Origin: an uncultured Pseudanabaenaceae cyanobacterium | GTDB taxonomy: Bacteria > Cyanobacteriota > Cyanobacteriia > PCC-9006 > JAAUQQ01 | Direction: 5' to 3' | Length of the DNA stretch: 32,093 bases | NCBI GenBank assembly: GCA_938017515.1 | Contig: CALIJJ010000188.1 | Span: 1 to 32,093, forward strand | Part shown: in pieces, positions 9,215 to 17,943 of the stretch | Layout of the letters: every line of letters starts with the position of its first letter | Numbering within the stretch: the first letter of the stretch is position 1 | Made by a program: the position numbers and the translations under genes | Notes under the pieces: model-generated | Database searches by the model: none | Told to the model about the DNA's origin: nothing | What the model saw: only the letters and a program-made list of their open reading frames with translations

Positions 9215-9828
9215 ACCCATCCGGCTCGCTCGAAGGGCCAAAACCGGAATAGGGCACGACCGCGCACATTGGCCTCCGGCAAAAATCCCCAAACGTGGGA
9301 GTCGTTGCTGTTGTTGCGGTTGTCGCCCATCACCAATAAGCTCGCTTCGGGGACTCGATAGGGTCCCCATTCGTATTCTGGGGCAGCAGCAATGTAGGGC
9401 TCTTTGAGCGGATTTTGATCCACGATGACTTGGCCATCATGGACTTCCACCACCTGGCCGGGCTGGCCGATCACCCGCTTGATAAAGACTTGGTCCTTGC
9501 CATAGCCATATTCCTGCAAGATCGCTGGTGGCTCAAAGATGACAATTTCCCCAGGCTTGGGCGGGTGTAGGCGATAGGAGACCTTTTCGACGACGAGGCG
9601 ATCGCCCACCACCAACGTCGGCACCATCGAATCCGACGGAATAAAGCGGGGCTCCGCCACAAACACCCGAATCACCAGCGCCAAAACCAACGCCACCGAA
9701 ATCAGCACAATATTTTCACGCTGTTTCTGCCACAGGCCCGTTCCACTGCCTGACTCGACCGCTCGATCGCCTGACACACCGTCCCTCTCTTGGGAAATAT
9801 CTGCTTGATTCTGGTTCTGCGGATCCAT
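9211..9828 (-). CDS. lepB: Signal peptidase I
   Basis: Type I leader peptidase, a membrane serine protease that cuts signal peptides from exported proteins. The chosen start (ATG at 9826-9828) has TTAGG seven bases upstream and gives 205 residues; in-frame ATGs at 9834 and 9867 would add 2 or 13. A Gln/Asp/Gly-rich cytoplasmic N-terminus leads into one membrane helix (about 39-58), then [11 protein letters not shown] with nucleophile S67, the KVSYR and GEIVIF segments, VFIKRVIG with general-base K117, and box [16 protein letters not shown]. It converges on fcl with overlapping stops and diverges from menD, leaving about 93 bases for two promoters. Confidence 0.96.
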   Translation of the reverse strand: MDPQNQNQADISQERDGVSGDRAVESGSGTGLWQKQRENIVLISVALVLALVIRVFVAEPRFIPSDSMVPTLVVGDRLVVEKVSYRLHPPKPGEIVIFEPPAILQEYGYGKDQVFIKRVIGQPGQVVEVHDGQVIVDQNPLKEPYIAAAPEYEWGPYRVPEASLLVMGDNRNNSNDSHVWGFLPEANVRGRALFRFWPFERAGWV

Positions 9829-9921
9829 CGTCATACCTAAGTTCTTTGCACAGACACTGCGCAACATTGCTGCAATTTCTCAATCAGCCTATTGTGGCAT
9901 CTGGCCCATTTCCCCGCATCC

Positions 9922-11907
9922 ATGCACCCAGACGCTCCGGCAGATCAATCCCCTAAGCAGCAGCCAACGGCGTCTCTCGACTTCCGTAACATCAATACGC
10001 TTTGGGCATCGGTGATTGCAGAAACGCTGTATTGCTTGGGGCTGCGAACCGCCGTGGTCTGTCCGGGTTCTCGTTCTGCACCGCTGACGGTTGCCTTGGC
10101 ACAGCATCCGAAGATTGAAGCGATTCCAGTACTCGATGAACGATCGGCCAGTTTTTTTGCCCTCGGCATTGCAAGGCGCACCCATCAAACGGTGGCGATC
10201 GTCTGCACCTCCGGTACCGCAGGAGCCAATTTCTATCCTGCCGTGATCGAAGCGCGGGAAAGTGGTGTGCCCTTACTGGTTCTCACGGCCGATCGCCCAC
10301 CGGAGCTGCGTCAATGTCACGCAGGGCAGGCCATTGATCAGGTCAAGCTTTTCGGCCATTATCCGAGCTGGCAAACGGAACTCGCCCTGCCAGAAGCCAA
10401 GACCCAGCTACTGAGCTATCTGCGCCAAACCATCGTCCATGCTTGGGAGCGATCGCATTCCCCCCATCCCGGCCCCGTCCACCTCAATATTCCCTTGCGA
10501 GATCCCCTCGCCCCTTTCCCCGAGGCGGGTCAGCCTGACCTCTCACAGCTCATAACAGCAGAATTCTTTGATGTCTTGCGCCCAAGCTCACCCGCCCAGA
10601 GGTTGCTGGCTCAAATCCCCCCAACGTCCCCAATGACGACTTTGGAAGTCACCCACTGGCAGCGCTACGAACGGGGTCTCATCATCGTCGGACTCGAACA
10701 GCCCTACGATGCAGTGGCCTATTGCAAGGCGATCGCGAACCTTGCCCATCACCTCGGCTGGCCTGTCCTCAGCGACGCCCTTAACCCTCTCCGCAATTTT
10801 CAGTCCCTCAACGCCAACCTCATCTGCCACTACGATCACATCCTGCGGTCTCCAGACTTAGAAACATCCCATCCAACCGACTCTCTCAAGCCCGATTGCG
10901 TGATTCGATTGGGCGAACTCCCAACGAGCAAAGTTTTGCGCCAGTGGCTAACAACATTGGACTGTCCCCAATGGGTGATCAGCGATCGCCCCGACAATCT
11001 CGACCCACTCCATGGCCCCACTCACCACCTTCGTCTTTCCATTGGCCAACTGAGCCAATCCCTTCGAGACGACCCTTCCCAGTCAACGCCCCCTTCTCCC
11101 TTTCTCAAACGCTGGCAAACCCGCGACGAGCAAATCGCCCGCACCTTTGCCCAAACCTTCGCCCAAACCACGGAACTGCGGGAACCCAAAGTGGCTTGGT
11201 TCCTCTCTCAACATCTACCGGCAGGGACACCACTGTTTATTGCGAACAGCACCCCGGTTCGCGACATGGAGTGGTTTTGGCAAAAGGGCGATCGCCAAAT
11301 CCAGCCTTACTTCAACCGAGGCGCCAATGGAATTGATGGCACCCTTTCAACGGCCCTCGGCATCGCCCACGCCAGTAGCTCTCCCCCCAACGAGGCCCGG
11401 GCCAGCGTCATGCTCACGGGCGATCTGGCCCTACTCCATGACACCAATGGCTTCCTTCTGGCGAAGACCTTAGAAGCCAATCGCCCCACAAAATACCAAC
11501 CCAAGCAATACCAGTTGGATGAACATCTAAACAGACACTTGACGATTGTCTTGATCAACAACAACGGCGGTGGCATCTTCGAGTTTTTGCCTATTGCCCA
11601 GTTTGAGAGCACGTTCGAGCCATTCTTTGCGACCCCACAATCCATTGATTTTGAGTCCCTCTGCCGCACCTACGACGTTGAGTACTGCTGCATCGAGAAC
11701 TGGAAAATGCTCGCACAAAAGCTCGAGTTGCTGCCTGAAGCAGGGGTTCGAATTCTAGAAATCCGCACCGATCGCAAAGCGGATATGGCCTGGCGTTTAC
11801 AGCGCTTTGCATCAGCAGCCCCGCCATCGAGAACAGTTAAGCGAAACGAATACAGCGAAATAAAAGATGCAAATCATTACCAAAATCCACAGGGGGAAAC
11901 GGGATGA
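9922..11907 (+). CDS. menD: MenD, SEPHCHC synthase (menaquinone/phylloquinone pathway)
   Basis: Thiamine-diphosphate enzyme joining isochorismate and 2-oxoglutarate to give 2-succinyl-5-enolpyruvyl-6-hydroxy-3-cyclohexene-1-carboxylate, an early step toward phylloquinone in cyanobacteria. Visible are VVCPGSRSAPLT, the TPP-activating glutamate E73 in LDERSASFFALG, CTSGTAGANFYPAVIEA, the FNRGANGIDGTLSTALG segment, and the TPP/Mg2+ site GDLALLHDTNGF from G500 with NNNGGGIFEFLP from N546. ATG 9922 is preferred over a TTG at 9892. At 661 residues it is roughly 70-80 longer than usual, through an insert of about 20 residues (KYQPKQYQLDEH region) inside the TPP motif and a polar tail of about 35 residues. 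menB lies downstream beyond one intervening gene. Confidence 0.95.
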   Translation: MHPDAPADQSPKQQPTASLDFRNINTLWASVIAETLYCLGLRTAVVCPGSRSAPLTVALAQHPKIEAIPVLDERSASFFALGIARRTHQTVAIVCTSGTAGANFYPAVIEARESGVPLLVLTADRPPELRQCHAGQAIDQVKLFGHYPSWQTELALPEAKTQLLSYLRQTIVHAWERSHSPHPGPVHLNIPLRDPLAPFPEAGQPDLSQLITAEFFDVLRPSSPAQRLLAQIPPTSPMTTLEVTHWQRYERGLIIVGLEQPYDAVAYCKAIANLAHHLGWPVLSDALNPLRNFQSLNANLICHYDHILRSPDLETSHPTDSLKPDCVIRLGELPTSKVLRQWLTTLDCPQWVISDRPDNLDPLHGPTHHLRLSIGQLSQSLRDDPSQSTPPSPFLKRWQTRDEQIARTFAQTFAQTTELREPKVAWFLSQHLPAGTPLFIANSTPVRDMEWFWQKGDRQIQPYFNRGANGIDGTLSTALGIAHASSSPPNEARASVMLTGDLALLHDTNGFLLAKTLEANRPTKYQPKQYQLDEHLNRHLTIVLINNNGGGIFEFLPIAQFESTFEPFFATPQSIDFESLCRTYDVEYCCIENWKMLAQKLELLPEAGVRILEIRTDRKADMAWRLQRFASAAPPSRTVKRNEYSEIKDANHYQNPQGETG

Positions 11908-12006
11908 TAGAGTTTTAGGTAGGAATTTTATAGATTTCTTTAGTCTGTTCAGGGAACATTTAAAGAACAGGCGATCGCCCCCTTTTCAACAGGTCGGAGG
12001 AAGCCG

Positions 12007-13293
12007 ATGTCGGCAGGCCGCTCTAAAACTGGAAGTCAGGCCAGAACCCGCAAGCGAAGTTCTGCGCAAGCTGCTGCAAAAAAAACGACCGACATAGAGG
12101 TAAAGAAAGACCCCATGGCTGAGCCCGCCCCAACCAAGGCCGAGATTGCAGCAACAGCCGCAGATGCTGAGGCAACCGCAGAAGCTGCCAAGGCCCTTGC
12201 AAAAAAAGCAGAGACAAAGGCGGAAGCCGCTGAAGAGAAAGCTCAATCAGCCGAGAACGCTGCCAAAAAGCTAGCAGTATCTTCTCAGAAGAAAGCGTCG
12301 GCAGCGAAAGCAACCGTTAAAGCCACGACGACCAAAGCCCCTCCGTCTTCATCAGCAAACGCCCCCGCAGCCAACCCATCGGCAAGCTCCAAATCATCAT
12401 CCAAGAAGGTTGCCAGCAAGGAAACCGCCAGCAAAAAAGCTGCCACCAAGGCTACGGCTACCAAAGCTGCGGCGACCAAGACTACAGCCGCTAAGACTAC
12501 AGCAACCAAGAAAACTACGGCGAAGAAGTCACCTGCAGCTCAAACTTCCCCCCAAAAGACCCCTGCCAAGCGCACAACAACTGCCTCTAAAGTCGCCGCT
12601 TCTAAAACAGCTCGTAAAAACAGTACAACAGCGAGCCTTAAAGCGGCACCTGGGCGAACAACAAAGGCTGCGTCCTCGAAGGCTGCATCTTCGAAGGCTG
12701 CATCTTCGAAGGTTGCATCCTCGGGGGGGACTCGTGCTCGCAAGCCGATGACCCCTGCGGCACAACCAACCACCTCTGGAGCCGCCTCTCGCTCTAGGTC
12801 TGCTGCCAAATCGGCCAATTCGTCCTCAAAAACACTGGAGCTTTCCATGCCTGCAAAATCCACTGCTGCGAAGTCAACCGCCAAAACCACCCGAGGCCGT
12901 AAAACCACGACTTCCCGCAAATCAAGCGCCATCACGAAAGCAGCCCCTGCTCAAAGTGCTGGTGTCACGGTTTACCACGAGGCAAAGTGGCTGCCTGAGC
13001 ACCGCCCCATCGCCTCTAGCTCCCTTGAAATTTCATCAACCTTTGGTGGAAACATCAAACGCCCCATTGAAGCGAGCAGCCTAACGATAGTAGAAAGCTT
13101 CCGGCATCCTGAAACCCGCCCCATCACAGCCAACACCTTTAAGATTGCTAAGACTGAAAACATGTCTGGTCCACGGCCCATCATGGAAAGCAACTTGCCC
13201 ATTGCTCGCATCGACAATGCGTTTGGTGCCCGTCCCGTTGCTCCCAACGATGTGGTTGATGATCCTGCAACCCTGATGGGCTACCTCGACTAG
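12007..13293 (+). CDS. Histone H1-like Lys/Ala-rich protein with five C-terminal 19-residue RPI repeats
   Basis: A 428-residue protein I cannot name. Residues 1-315 are low complexity and strongly basic: an N-terminal RSKTGSQARTRKR patch, an Ala/Glu/Lys stretch (45-95) likely to be helical or coiled, then Lys/Ala/Ser/Thr blocks like histone H1 tails or AlgP. Residues 320-428 differ: R-P-I (last copy R-P-V) starts at R333, R352, R371, R390 and R409, exactly 19 residues apart, each followed by x-x-S/N-x-L/F-x-I in the first four, and the protein ends LMGYLD. The ATG has a strong GGAGG just upstream (about 11996-12000). The basic part suggests binding to nucleic acid or another polyanion; this is inference. 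A terminator at 13352-13384 closes the unit. Confidence 0.8.
   Translation: MSAGRSKTGSQARTRKRSSAQAAAKKTTDIEVKKDPMAEPAPTKAEIAATAADAEATAEAAKALAKKAETKAEAAEEKAQSAENAAKKLAVSSQKKASAAKATVKATTTKAPPSSSANAPAANPSASSKSSSKKVASKETASKKAATKATATKAAATKTTAAKTTATKKTTAKKSPAAQTSPQKTPAKRTTTASKVAASKTARKNSTTASLKAAPGRTTKAASSKAASSKAASSKVASSGGTRARKPMTPAAQPTTSGAASRSRSAAKSANSSSKTLELSMPAKSTAAKSTAKTTRGRKTTTSRKSSAITKAAPAQSAGVTVYHEAKWLPEHRPIASSSLEISSTFGGNIKRPIEASSLTIVESFRHPETRPITANTFKIAKTENMSGPRPIMESNLPIARIDNAFGARPVAPNDVVDDPATLMGYLD
12664..12723 (+). repeat. Four tandem 15-bp units inside the histone-like gene
   Basis: Units AAGGCTGCATCTTCG at 12664, 12679, 12694 and 12709; the first and last copies differ by two bases each. 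They encode K-A-A-S-S repeated (last copy K-V-A-S-S). Being a multiple of three, gain or loss of units keeps the frame, so length variation between strains is likely. Confidence 0.9.
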
Positions 13294-13351
13294 CCCTCAT
13301 CCGATTCATCAGCCTCTAGCGATCAAACACTAGCGGTGAAAAAAGCGTTAT

Positions 13352-13384
13352 GAGGGACATGGTTGAACCATGTCCCTCTTTTTT
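13352..13384 (+). terminator. Rho-independent terminator after the histone-like gene
   Basis: GAGGGACATGGTT (13352-13364) and AACCATGTCCCTC (13366-13378) are perfect reverse complements around one base, giving an 11-12 bp GC-rich stem with a small loop, followed directly by TTTTTT (13379-13384). It lies 58 bases after the histone-like stop and only 28 bases before the menB ATG, so it may also act as an attenuator for menB. Confidence 0.9.
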
Positions 13385-13412
13385 GTGCAGACCTCAATCC
13401 CAGAAAAGCTCC

Positions 13413-14249
13413 ATGGAAGTTCAGTGGCACGTCGTCAAAACCTACGAAGATATCCTGTATCACAAGTGCGACGAAGGCATTGCCAAAATCACGATCAACC
13501 GTCCCCATAAACGCAACGCCTTCCGGCCAAAGACCGTCGTCGAACTCTACGATGCCTTTAGCAATGCGCGGGAGGATCACCGGATTGGCGTTGTCTTGCT
13601 AACTGGGGCAGGTCCCCATACGGATGGTAAATATGCATTCTGTGCCGGGGGCGACCAAAGTGTACGGGGCAAAGGCGGCTATATCGATGAAGCGGGAACA
13701 CCTCGCCTGAACGTATTGGATTTACAACGGCTGATTCGTTCGATGCCCAAGGTCGTCATCGCCTTAGTGGCGGGCTATGCGGTGGGAGGTGGCCATGTCC
13801 TGCATGTACTTTGCGATCTAACGATCGCCGCTGACAATGCCATCTTTGGTCAAACCGGTCCCAAGGTTGGCAGCTTTGACGGGGGCTTTGGCTCCGGCTA
13901 TCTCGCTCGTATTGTTGGACAGAAGAAGGCTCGCGAAATTTGGTACCTCTGCCGCCAGTACAACGCCCAGCAAGCCATGGAGATGGGCTTGGTCAACACG
14001 GTGGTTCCTGTGGAACAGCTGGAAGCAGAGGGCATTCAGTGGGCCATGGAGGTCTTAGAAAAGAGCCCGATCGCCATTCGCTGTCTAAAGGCTGCCTTCA
14101 ATGCAGATTGCGACGGTCAAGCCGGAATCCAAGAGCTGGCAGGCAATGCCACCCACCTGTATTACATGACGGAGGAGGGCTCTGAGGGAAAACAGGCGTT
14201 TTTAGAAAAGCGTAAACCCGATTTCAGCCAGTACCCTTGGCTACCATAG
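13413..14249 (+). CDS. menB: MenB, 1,4-dihydroxy-2-naphthoyl-CoA synthase
   Basis: Crotonase-fold enzyme that closes the naphthoquinone ring from o-succinylbenzoyl-CoA in phylloquinone synthesis. From ATG 13413 the protein has 278 residues, matching the family; the frame extends upstream to 13350 only through the terminator hairpin. Landmarks are [31 protein letters not shown], the oxyanion segment [21 protein letters not shown], and [18 protein letters not shown]. Gly149 in QTGP is the position that in type I MenB enzymes, such as that of E. coli, leaves room for a bound bicarbonate, so this enzyme is predicted to be bicarbonate-dependent. The C-terminus ends FSQYPWLP, typical of MenB. Confidence 0.97.
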   Translation: MEVQWHVVKTYEDILYHKCDEGIAKITINRPHKRNAFRPKTVVELYDAFSNAREDHRIGVVLLTGAGPHTDGKYAFCAGGDQSVRGKGGYIDEAGTPRLNVLDLQRLIRSMPKVVIALVAGYAVGGGHVLHVLCDLTIAADNAIFGQTGPKVGSFDGGFGSGYLARIVGQKKAREIWYLCRQYNAQQAMEMGLVNTVVPVEQLEAEGIQWAMEVLEKSPIAIRCLKAAFNADCDGQAGIQELAGNATHLYYMTEEGSEGKQAFLEKRKPDFSQYPWLP

Positions 14250-14286
14250 ACAACATGATGCAAGGGCAACGCATGCTCACCCCTTC

Positions 14287-14320
14287 GATCTCCAAGCTCA
14301 AGAGATCTCCAAGCTCAAGC
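14287..14320. repeat. 17-bp tandem duplication between menB and bicA
   Basis: GATCTCCAAGCTCAAGA at 14287-14303 is followed at once by GATCTCCAAGCTCAAGC at 14304-14320, with one mismatch at the last base. A looser TCATCATTTTGG repeat follows at about 14356-14382. It lies in the spacer between two convergent genes. Confidence 0.85.
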
Positions 14321-14387
14321 TTTCCTGTGCAACGAAAAGCCCACTGGACTGCTCCTCATCATTTTGGGCTTCATCATTTTGGTCATC

Positions 14388-16157
14388 CTAGTTTTGGTGG
14401 GGCGTCGGCCGATAATCTGAGACCCGACCATTGGCCTCTGCTCCCTCAGACGGAACCACAGAGGATGCCACATCTTCAGCGGGCTCCCAAACCATTTTGA
14501 CACCCGAAAGAAGCTGAAGGGATTGATTGAGTGCGGTGAGGCGATCGCCCATCCAACGATTGGGAGGCAGCTGGCGAAAAATCTCAATGCATTCCAACCG
14601 ACGCCGCACCTGCCCTCTTGCCCCAACCAAAAAGATCTCTCGCTTTTGCATCACAGCATCCTTGAGCATGGTTTCGATCGCCAGCAGCGCCGTCACCCCC
14701 AAGCGAGGCACATGGCTTAAATCCAGAATCAGGATCTCATAGTCCTTCACAATCGACATTCGTCGCGCAATCGACTTAGCCGCACCAAAACTCATGGGGC
14801 CACTGAGGCTAAACATGAGGATGCGCCCCCTGCCTTGGTGCAGGAGGTCTTTCTCTTCGGGCAACAGCCAATCCCCTCCGTCATCACGGGTAACAGCGTG
14901 CATATCCTGCACCTGGATATCTGTGAGCTTACGAATCGTGATGAGATTAGCCAGAAAGACCCCCACGGCAACGGCAGTAATCAGATCGACAAAGACCGTT
15001 AATATCAGCACCAAATACATCAATGCTGTTCCCGTCAGAGAAATTTTGTGCGCCCGCGTCAAAAAGCCCCAGTCAATAATATCGATCCCGACCTTGATCA
15101 AAATGCCGGCGAGGACCGCATGGGGGATGGGCTCAGTGAGGGGGCCTGCTCCCAGGACAATCGCTGCGAGCAACAGGGCGTGAACCATGCCAGAAACTGA
15201 GGTTTTTCCACCAGACTGAACATTAATCACGGTGCGCATCGTCGCCCCAGCCCCCGGCAATCCACCGAATAGACCCGAGACCATGTTGCCAATCCCCTGG
15301 CCAATCAGTTCGCGATCGGGCTTGTGTTGGGTTCGGGTAATATTATCCGCCACGAGGGAGGTCAACAATGAGTCCAGCGCCCCTAGGGTCGCCAGCATGA
15401 TGCTATAGCCGAAGATGTCCTTCAGATGCTTCGCATCAAAGTGCAGCCCGTGGAGCTGTGGCAGTCCCGCGGGAATTTCACCAATGCGCAGAACTGCATC
15501 ATCCGAGAAAAACAGCACTGAAATCAGCGTGCAGAGCACCAAGGCAATTAACGGGGCAGGCAAAATGCGATTGAGCTTGGGGGGAGCCGCAAAAACAATC
15601 AGCAGGGTCAACAATCCCAACCCGAGGGCCACCGGATTGATATCCGTCAACATGGCCGGAATCTGTTGGAGCGACTGCACCACACCTGCAGTGCCGGGGT
15701 AACCCAGCAGCGGGGCAATCTGAATTGCAATGATAATGACGCCGATGCCAGACATAAAGCCTGAGATCACGGTGTAGGGCATGAGGGTGATGTATTTGCC
15801 CAGGCGAAAGACGCCCATCAAAATTTGAAACAGGCCCCCCAGTATGACGACGGTGAAAGCGATCGCCAACCCATTTTTGGGATCAGCGGCGGTCAGCGAT
15901 GTAAACACCGACGCCATCACCACGGTCATGGGGCCAGTGGGTCCTGAAATCTGAGAGGGCGTTCCACCAAACAACGCAGCAAAAAAGCCAACACAAATCG
16001 CACCGTATAACCCCGCACTTGGCCCAGCCCCAGAGGCAACGCCAAAGGCGAGAGCCAAGGGTAGAGCCACAATAGCAGCGGTAATTCCACCAAAAAAATC
16101 GCCTCGAAAATTACCAAACGAGAGGCGGGGAGCGATCTCCTGCAAAGAAATGGTCAT
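14388..16157 (-). CDS. bicA: SulP-family bicarbonate transporter (BicA-like) with STAS domain
   Basis: A 589-residue SulP anion transporter very like BicA, the Na+-dependent bicarbonate importer of the cyanobacterial plasma membrane. The N-terminal 420 residues hold the 7+7 helix transport core; 440-560 form a cytoplasmic STAS domain (FSLSGPMSFGAAKSIARR, LDLSHVPRLGVTALLAIE). As I recall the BicA structure, its substrate/Na+ site uses T69, D258, T262 and a G-A-T loop; equivalents here are T74 (GPTGPMT), D262 and T266 (DSLLTSLVAD) and G304-A305-T306. Other SulP proteins carry sulfate, but similarity along the whole length favours bicarbonate. AGGGA lies 12 bases upstream of the ATG. It is the first of three inorganic-carbon genes on this strand. 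Confidence 0.88.
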   Translation of the reverse strand: MTISLQEIAPRLSFGNFRGDFFGGITAAIVALPLALAFGVASGAGPSAGLYGAICVGFFAALFGGTPSQISGPTGPMTVVMASVFTSLTAADPKNGLAIAFTVVILGGLFQILMGVFRLGKYITLMPYTVISGFMSGIGVIIIAIQIAPLLGYPGTAGVVQSLQQIPAMLTDINPVALGLGLLTLLIVFAAPPKLNRILPAPLIALVLCTLISVLFFSDDAVLRIGEIPAGLPQLHGLHFDAKHLKDIFGYSIMLATLGALDSLLTSLVADNITRTQHKPDRELIGQGIGNMVSGLFGGLPGAGATMRTVINVQSGGKTSVSGMVHALLLAAIVLGAGPLTEPIPHAVLAGILIKVGIDIIDWGFLTRAHKISLTGTALMYLVLILTVFVDLITAVAVGVFLANLITIRKLTDIQVQDMHAVTRDDGGDWLLPEEKDLLHQGRGRILMFSLSGPMSFGAAKSIARRMSIVKDYEILILDLSHVPRLGVTALLAIETMLKDAVMQKREIFLVGARGQVRRRLECIEIFRQLPPNRWMGDRLTALNQSLQLLSGVKMVWEPAEDVASSVVPSEGAEANGRVSDYRPTPHQN

Positions 16158-16239
16158 GGTAATTGTCTATCCCTGACGGCAGTGCGTCTTGTGCTTGATG
16201 CGTCCCTTAAGAGCGCAATTTCAAGAAATTTCTTCACTG

Positions 16240-16273
16240 TTCTCAATGCCTGACGGTTCTCAACGCCTGAATG
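16240..16273. repeat. 17-bp imperfect tandem repeat upstream of bicA
   Basis: TTCTCAATGCCTGACGG at 16240-16256 is followed directly by TTCTCAACGCCTGAATG at 16257-16273, with three mismatches. It lies about 85-115 bases upstream of the bicA start on the minus strand and could be a paired binding site or a slippage product. Confidence 0.7.
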
Positions 16274-16538
16274 AATCGCAACAATACTCGGAAAATATTG
16301 GACTTAAGAATTTTGTTCGTCCCTATAAGTCAGCGGACTGAAAAATGGACTCAAGGTCTATGCTGCAATGCCCACGAGCATTCTTTTGAGATGAGCAGCA
16401 AGCCGACAGAAAACTTAAATTCGAGCAACACTTCCTCAGGTAATCCGCCAAAAGCCCTCAGACGGGCATTTTGGTCCATGGGCTTTCGTGCTTCAACAAT
16501 CCCCAAGCATTGAGTTAGGCAGAGCATCATGCCAGCAC

Positions 16539-16571
16539 AAAAAATCCAGCATTTGCATTGGCAAGTGCTGG
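16539..16571 (-). terminator. Rho-independent terminator of the ndhF4-cupB unit
   Basis: On the plus strand CCAGCATTTGC (16546-16556) and GCAAGTGCTGG (16561-16571) form an 11-bp stem with one G-T pair around ATTG. AAAAAA at 16539-16544 becomes the U run on the minus strand, one base after the stem. It lies 48 bases past the cupB-like stop, in the right orientation. Confidence 0.88.
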
Positions 16572-16618
16572 ACAAGCAATAGACTAAATTGTGATTTAAA
16601 CTTGATGCTAGTGCAACA

Positions 16619-17776
16619 TTATGTGATCCCCAACGACTCACGATTCACTCGCTGCATTCGAGTCTTAGACATCGTATCCATCCACCCACGGAAATAAACC
16701 AGATTTTCCGCTTTTTGGTCAGGGTCAGCGGTATTAAACGGATTAGGAGCTAGGCCTTGAATCGCAGCTGAGGTGACACAAAACATAGAGCGCTGGAAAC
16801 TGATGGCCAACTTAACGCGCACATCACGGCCCTTGCGATTTCCCTTTTCGCTGTAGTGAGCCTCCAGATAATCCGGAACATGACGACTCATATCTTGCAT
16901 TAATAGCGTCGGAGGAATCCCTGAACCACCAACAGGCAAGGGATCGGCATGGAGGGCGCCGTAGTTAAATTCGTTGGGATCGTGGGAAATCTGAAAGGCC
17001 TGGGCATTGTAGGAAACCGTGCCCAAAAATGGCATTCCCTTGAAGAAAATAGCGAGGACGTAAGGGACGGCAGTCTCGCTAATAAATTTAAACTCGCGTT
17101 CCTTCGGCAGTAACGTGCAGGCTTGGCCTCGGATCGTCGGAGCATAGGCAATAGGAGTGGCAGCGTCTTCCACCAAACCATTACGAATATGGTCCGTCAC
17201 CTGGGGGATCGATGTAATTTCGCCCTTACGGTAGCGTGCTGACAGGGTGTTGAAAATCTTGGCCATGATGGTCCAAAACTGCCCCAGAGCACTGTAGTAA
17301 ACCATCTGGCGAAGATGCTCTGGCATAAACTCAGGAAACAGCTTGTGTAGCAGTTGAAGACCAGGATTTCCTTTGATACGAACCTGAATCGCATCTTCGG
17401 CAAGCTGTTTGAACTCTTCACCTTCCAGGTAGGGCATCAAGGCATCATCGCCATGCCAGAGCATCGCCTTCATGCAGTATTCCGCGTACTCGTAGTAGGT
17501 GCGATCGTGCAGCATATGCCGCAGCCACTTCTGCGGTGTAACCTCGCCATTGAAGTACTTAAAAAACGGGAAAAACACCAAGCACTGATTGTTCGCGATG
17601 TATTTCAGGTTGATGGAATAGTGATCCAAAATAATGCCGTAGGCATCGAGCACTCCCACTACTTCGACCACATTCTCTGGCGTATCCGGCAGCAGCGACT
17701 CACTGTTGGTCAGGCGCTCGATATAGCCCTCTAAAGGATGCTGAGAAGAAGATTCGGCCATGCTTGCTTTCACCAT
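16619..17776 (-). CDS. cupB: CO2 hydration protein, CupB/ChpX type
   Basis: A 385-residue protein of the ChpX/ChpY (CupB/CupA) family, subunits of the specialised NDH-1 complexes that hydrate CO2 to bicarbonate at the thylakoid membrane. Family segments include LPDTPENVVEVVGVLDAYGIILD, the FFPFFKYFNGEVTPQKWLRH stretch, LFPEFMPEHLRQMVYYSALGQFW and GIPPTLLMQDMS. It lies directly downstream of an ndhF3/F4-type gene on the same strand, which supports the call. The length and the absence of ndhD3 and cupS nearby favour the constitutive CupB form over the inducible CupA, but I cannot settle this from memory of the sequences. AGGGGA seven bases upstream of ATG 17776 is a strong ribosome binding site. 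Confidence 0.85.
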   Translation of the reverse strand: MVKASMAESSSQHPLEGYIERLTNSESLLPDTPENVVEVVGVLDAYGIILDHYSINLKYIANNQCLVFFPFFKYFNGEVTPQKWLRHMLHDRTYYEYAEYCMKAMLWHGDDALMPYLEGEEFKQLAEDAIQVRIKGNPGLQLLHKLFPEFMPEHLRQMVYYSALGQFWTIMAKIFNTLSARYRKGEITSIPQVTDHIRNGLVEDAATPIAYAPTIRGQACTLLPKEREFKFISETAVPYVLAIFFKGMPFLGTVSYNAQAFQISHDPNEFNYGALHADPLPVGGSGIPPTLLMQDMSRHVPDYLEAHYSEKGNRKGRDVRVKLAISFQRSMFCVTSAAIQGLAPNPFNTADPDQKAENLVYFRGWMDTMSKTRMQRVNRESLGIT

Positions 17777-17943
17777 AATATTCCCCTTAAATCAACCCGC
17801 TTTTAAACCAAAGAGCTGCGAATGAACTCGCTTTCCCAAATTTGCATCCATGAATGCAAATGTGAATCATACGAAGACAACCTGACAACCAACCCTCGAC
17901 CCACGATATCAAACGCCCCATCAGAAATGGAGGCATGATGAAC

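Larger units (their letters stand above)
16158..16618. other. Intergenic region between bicA and the cupB-like gene
   Basis: No gene is supported; the two short frames seen here have no family character. The stretch holds the bicA promoter region for the minus strand, including an AT-rich AATTTCAAGAAATTTC at about 16217-16232 that is partly palindromic and could be a regulator site. It also holds a 17-bp imperfect tandem repeat (16240-16273) and the terminator of the cupB-like gene (16539-16571). Confidence 0.5.

Noticed and set aside
12285..12935. Long Ala/Val-rich frames antisense to the histone-like gene
   Set aside because: They mirror the low-complexity codons of the sense gene and have no start signals or family.
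13350..13412. N-terminal extension of menB
   Set aside because: It would translate the terminator hairpin; MenB homologues start near the later ATG.
16271..16641. Two short open frames, one per strand, between bicA and the cupB-like gene
   Set aside because: Odd composition, no ribosome binding site, and both cover the tandem repeat or the terminator of the cupB-like gene.
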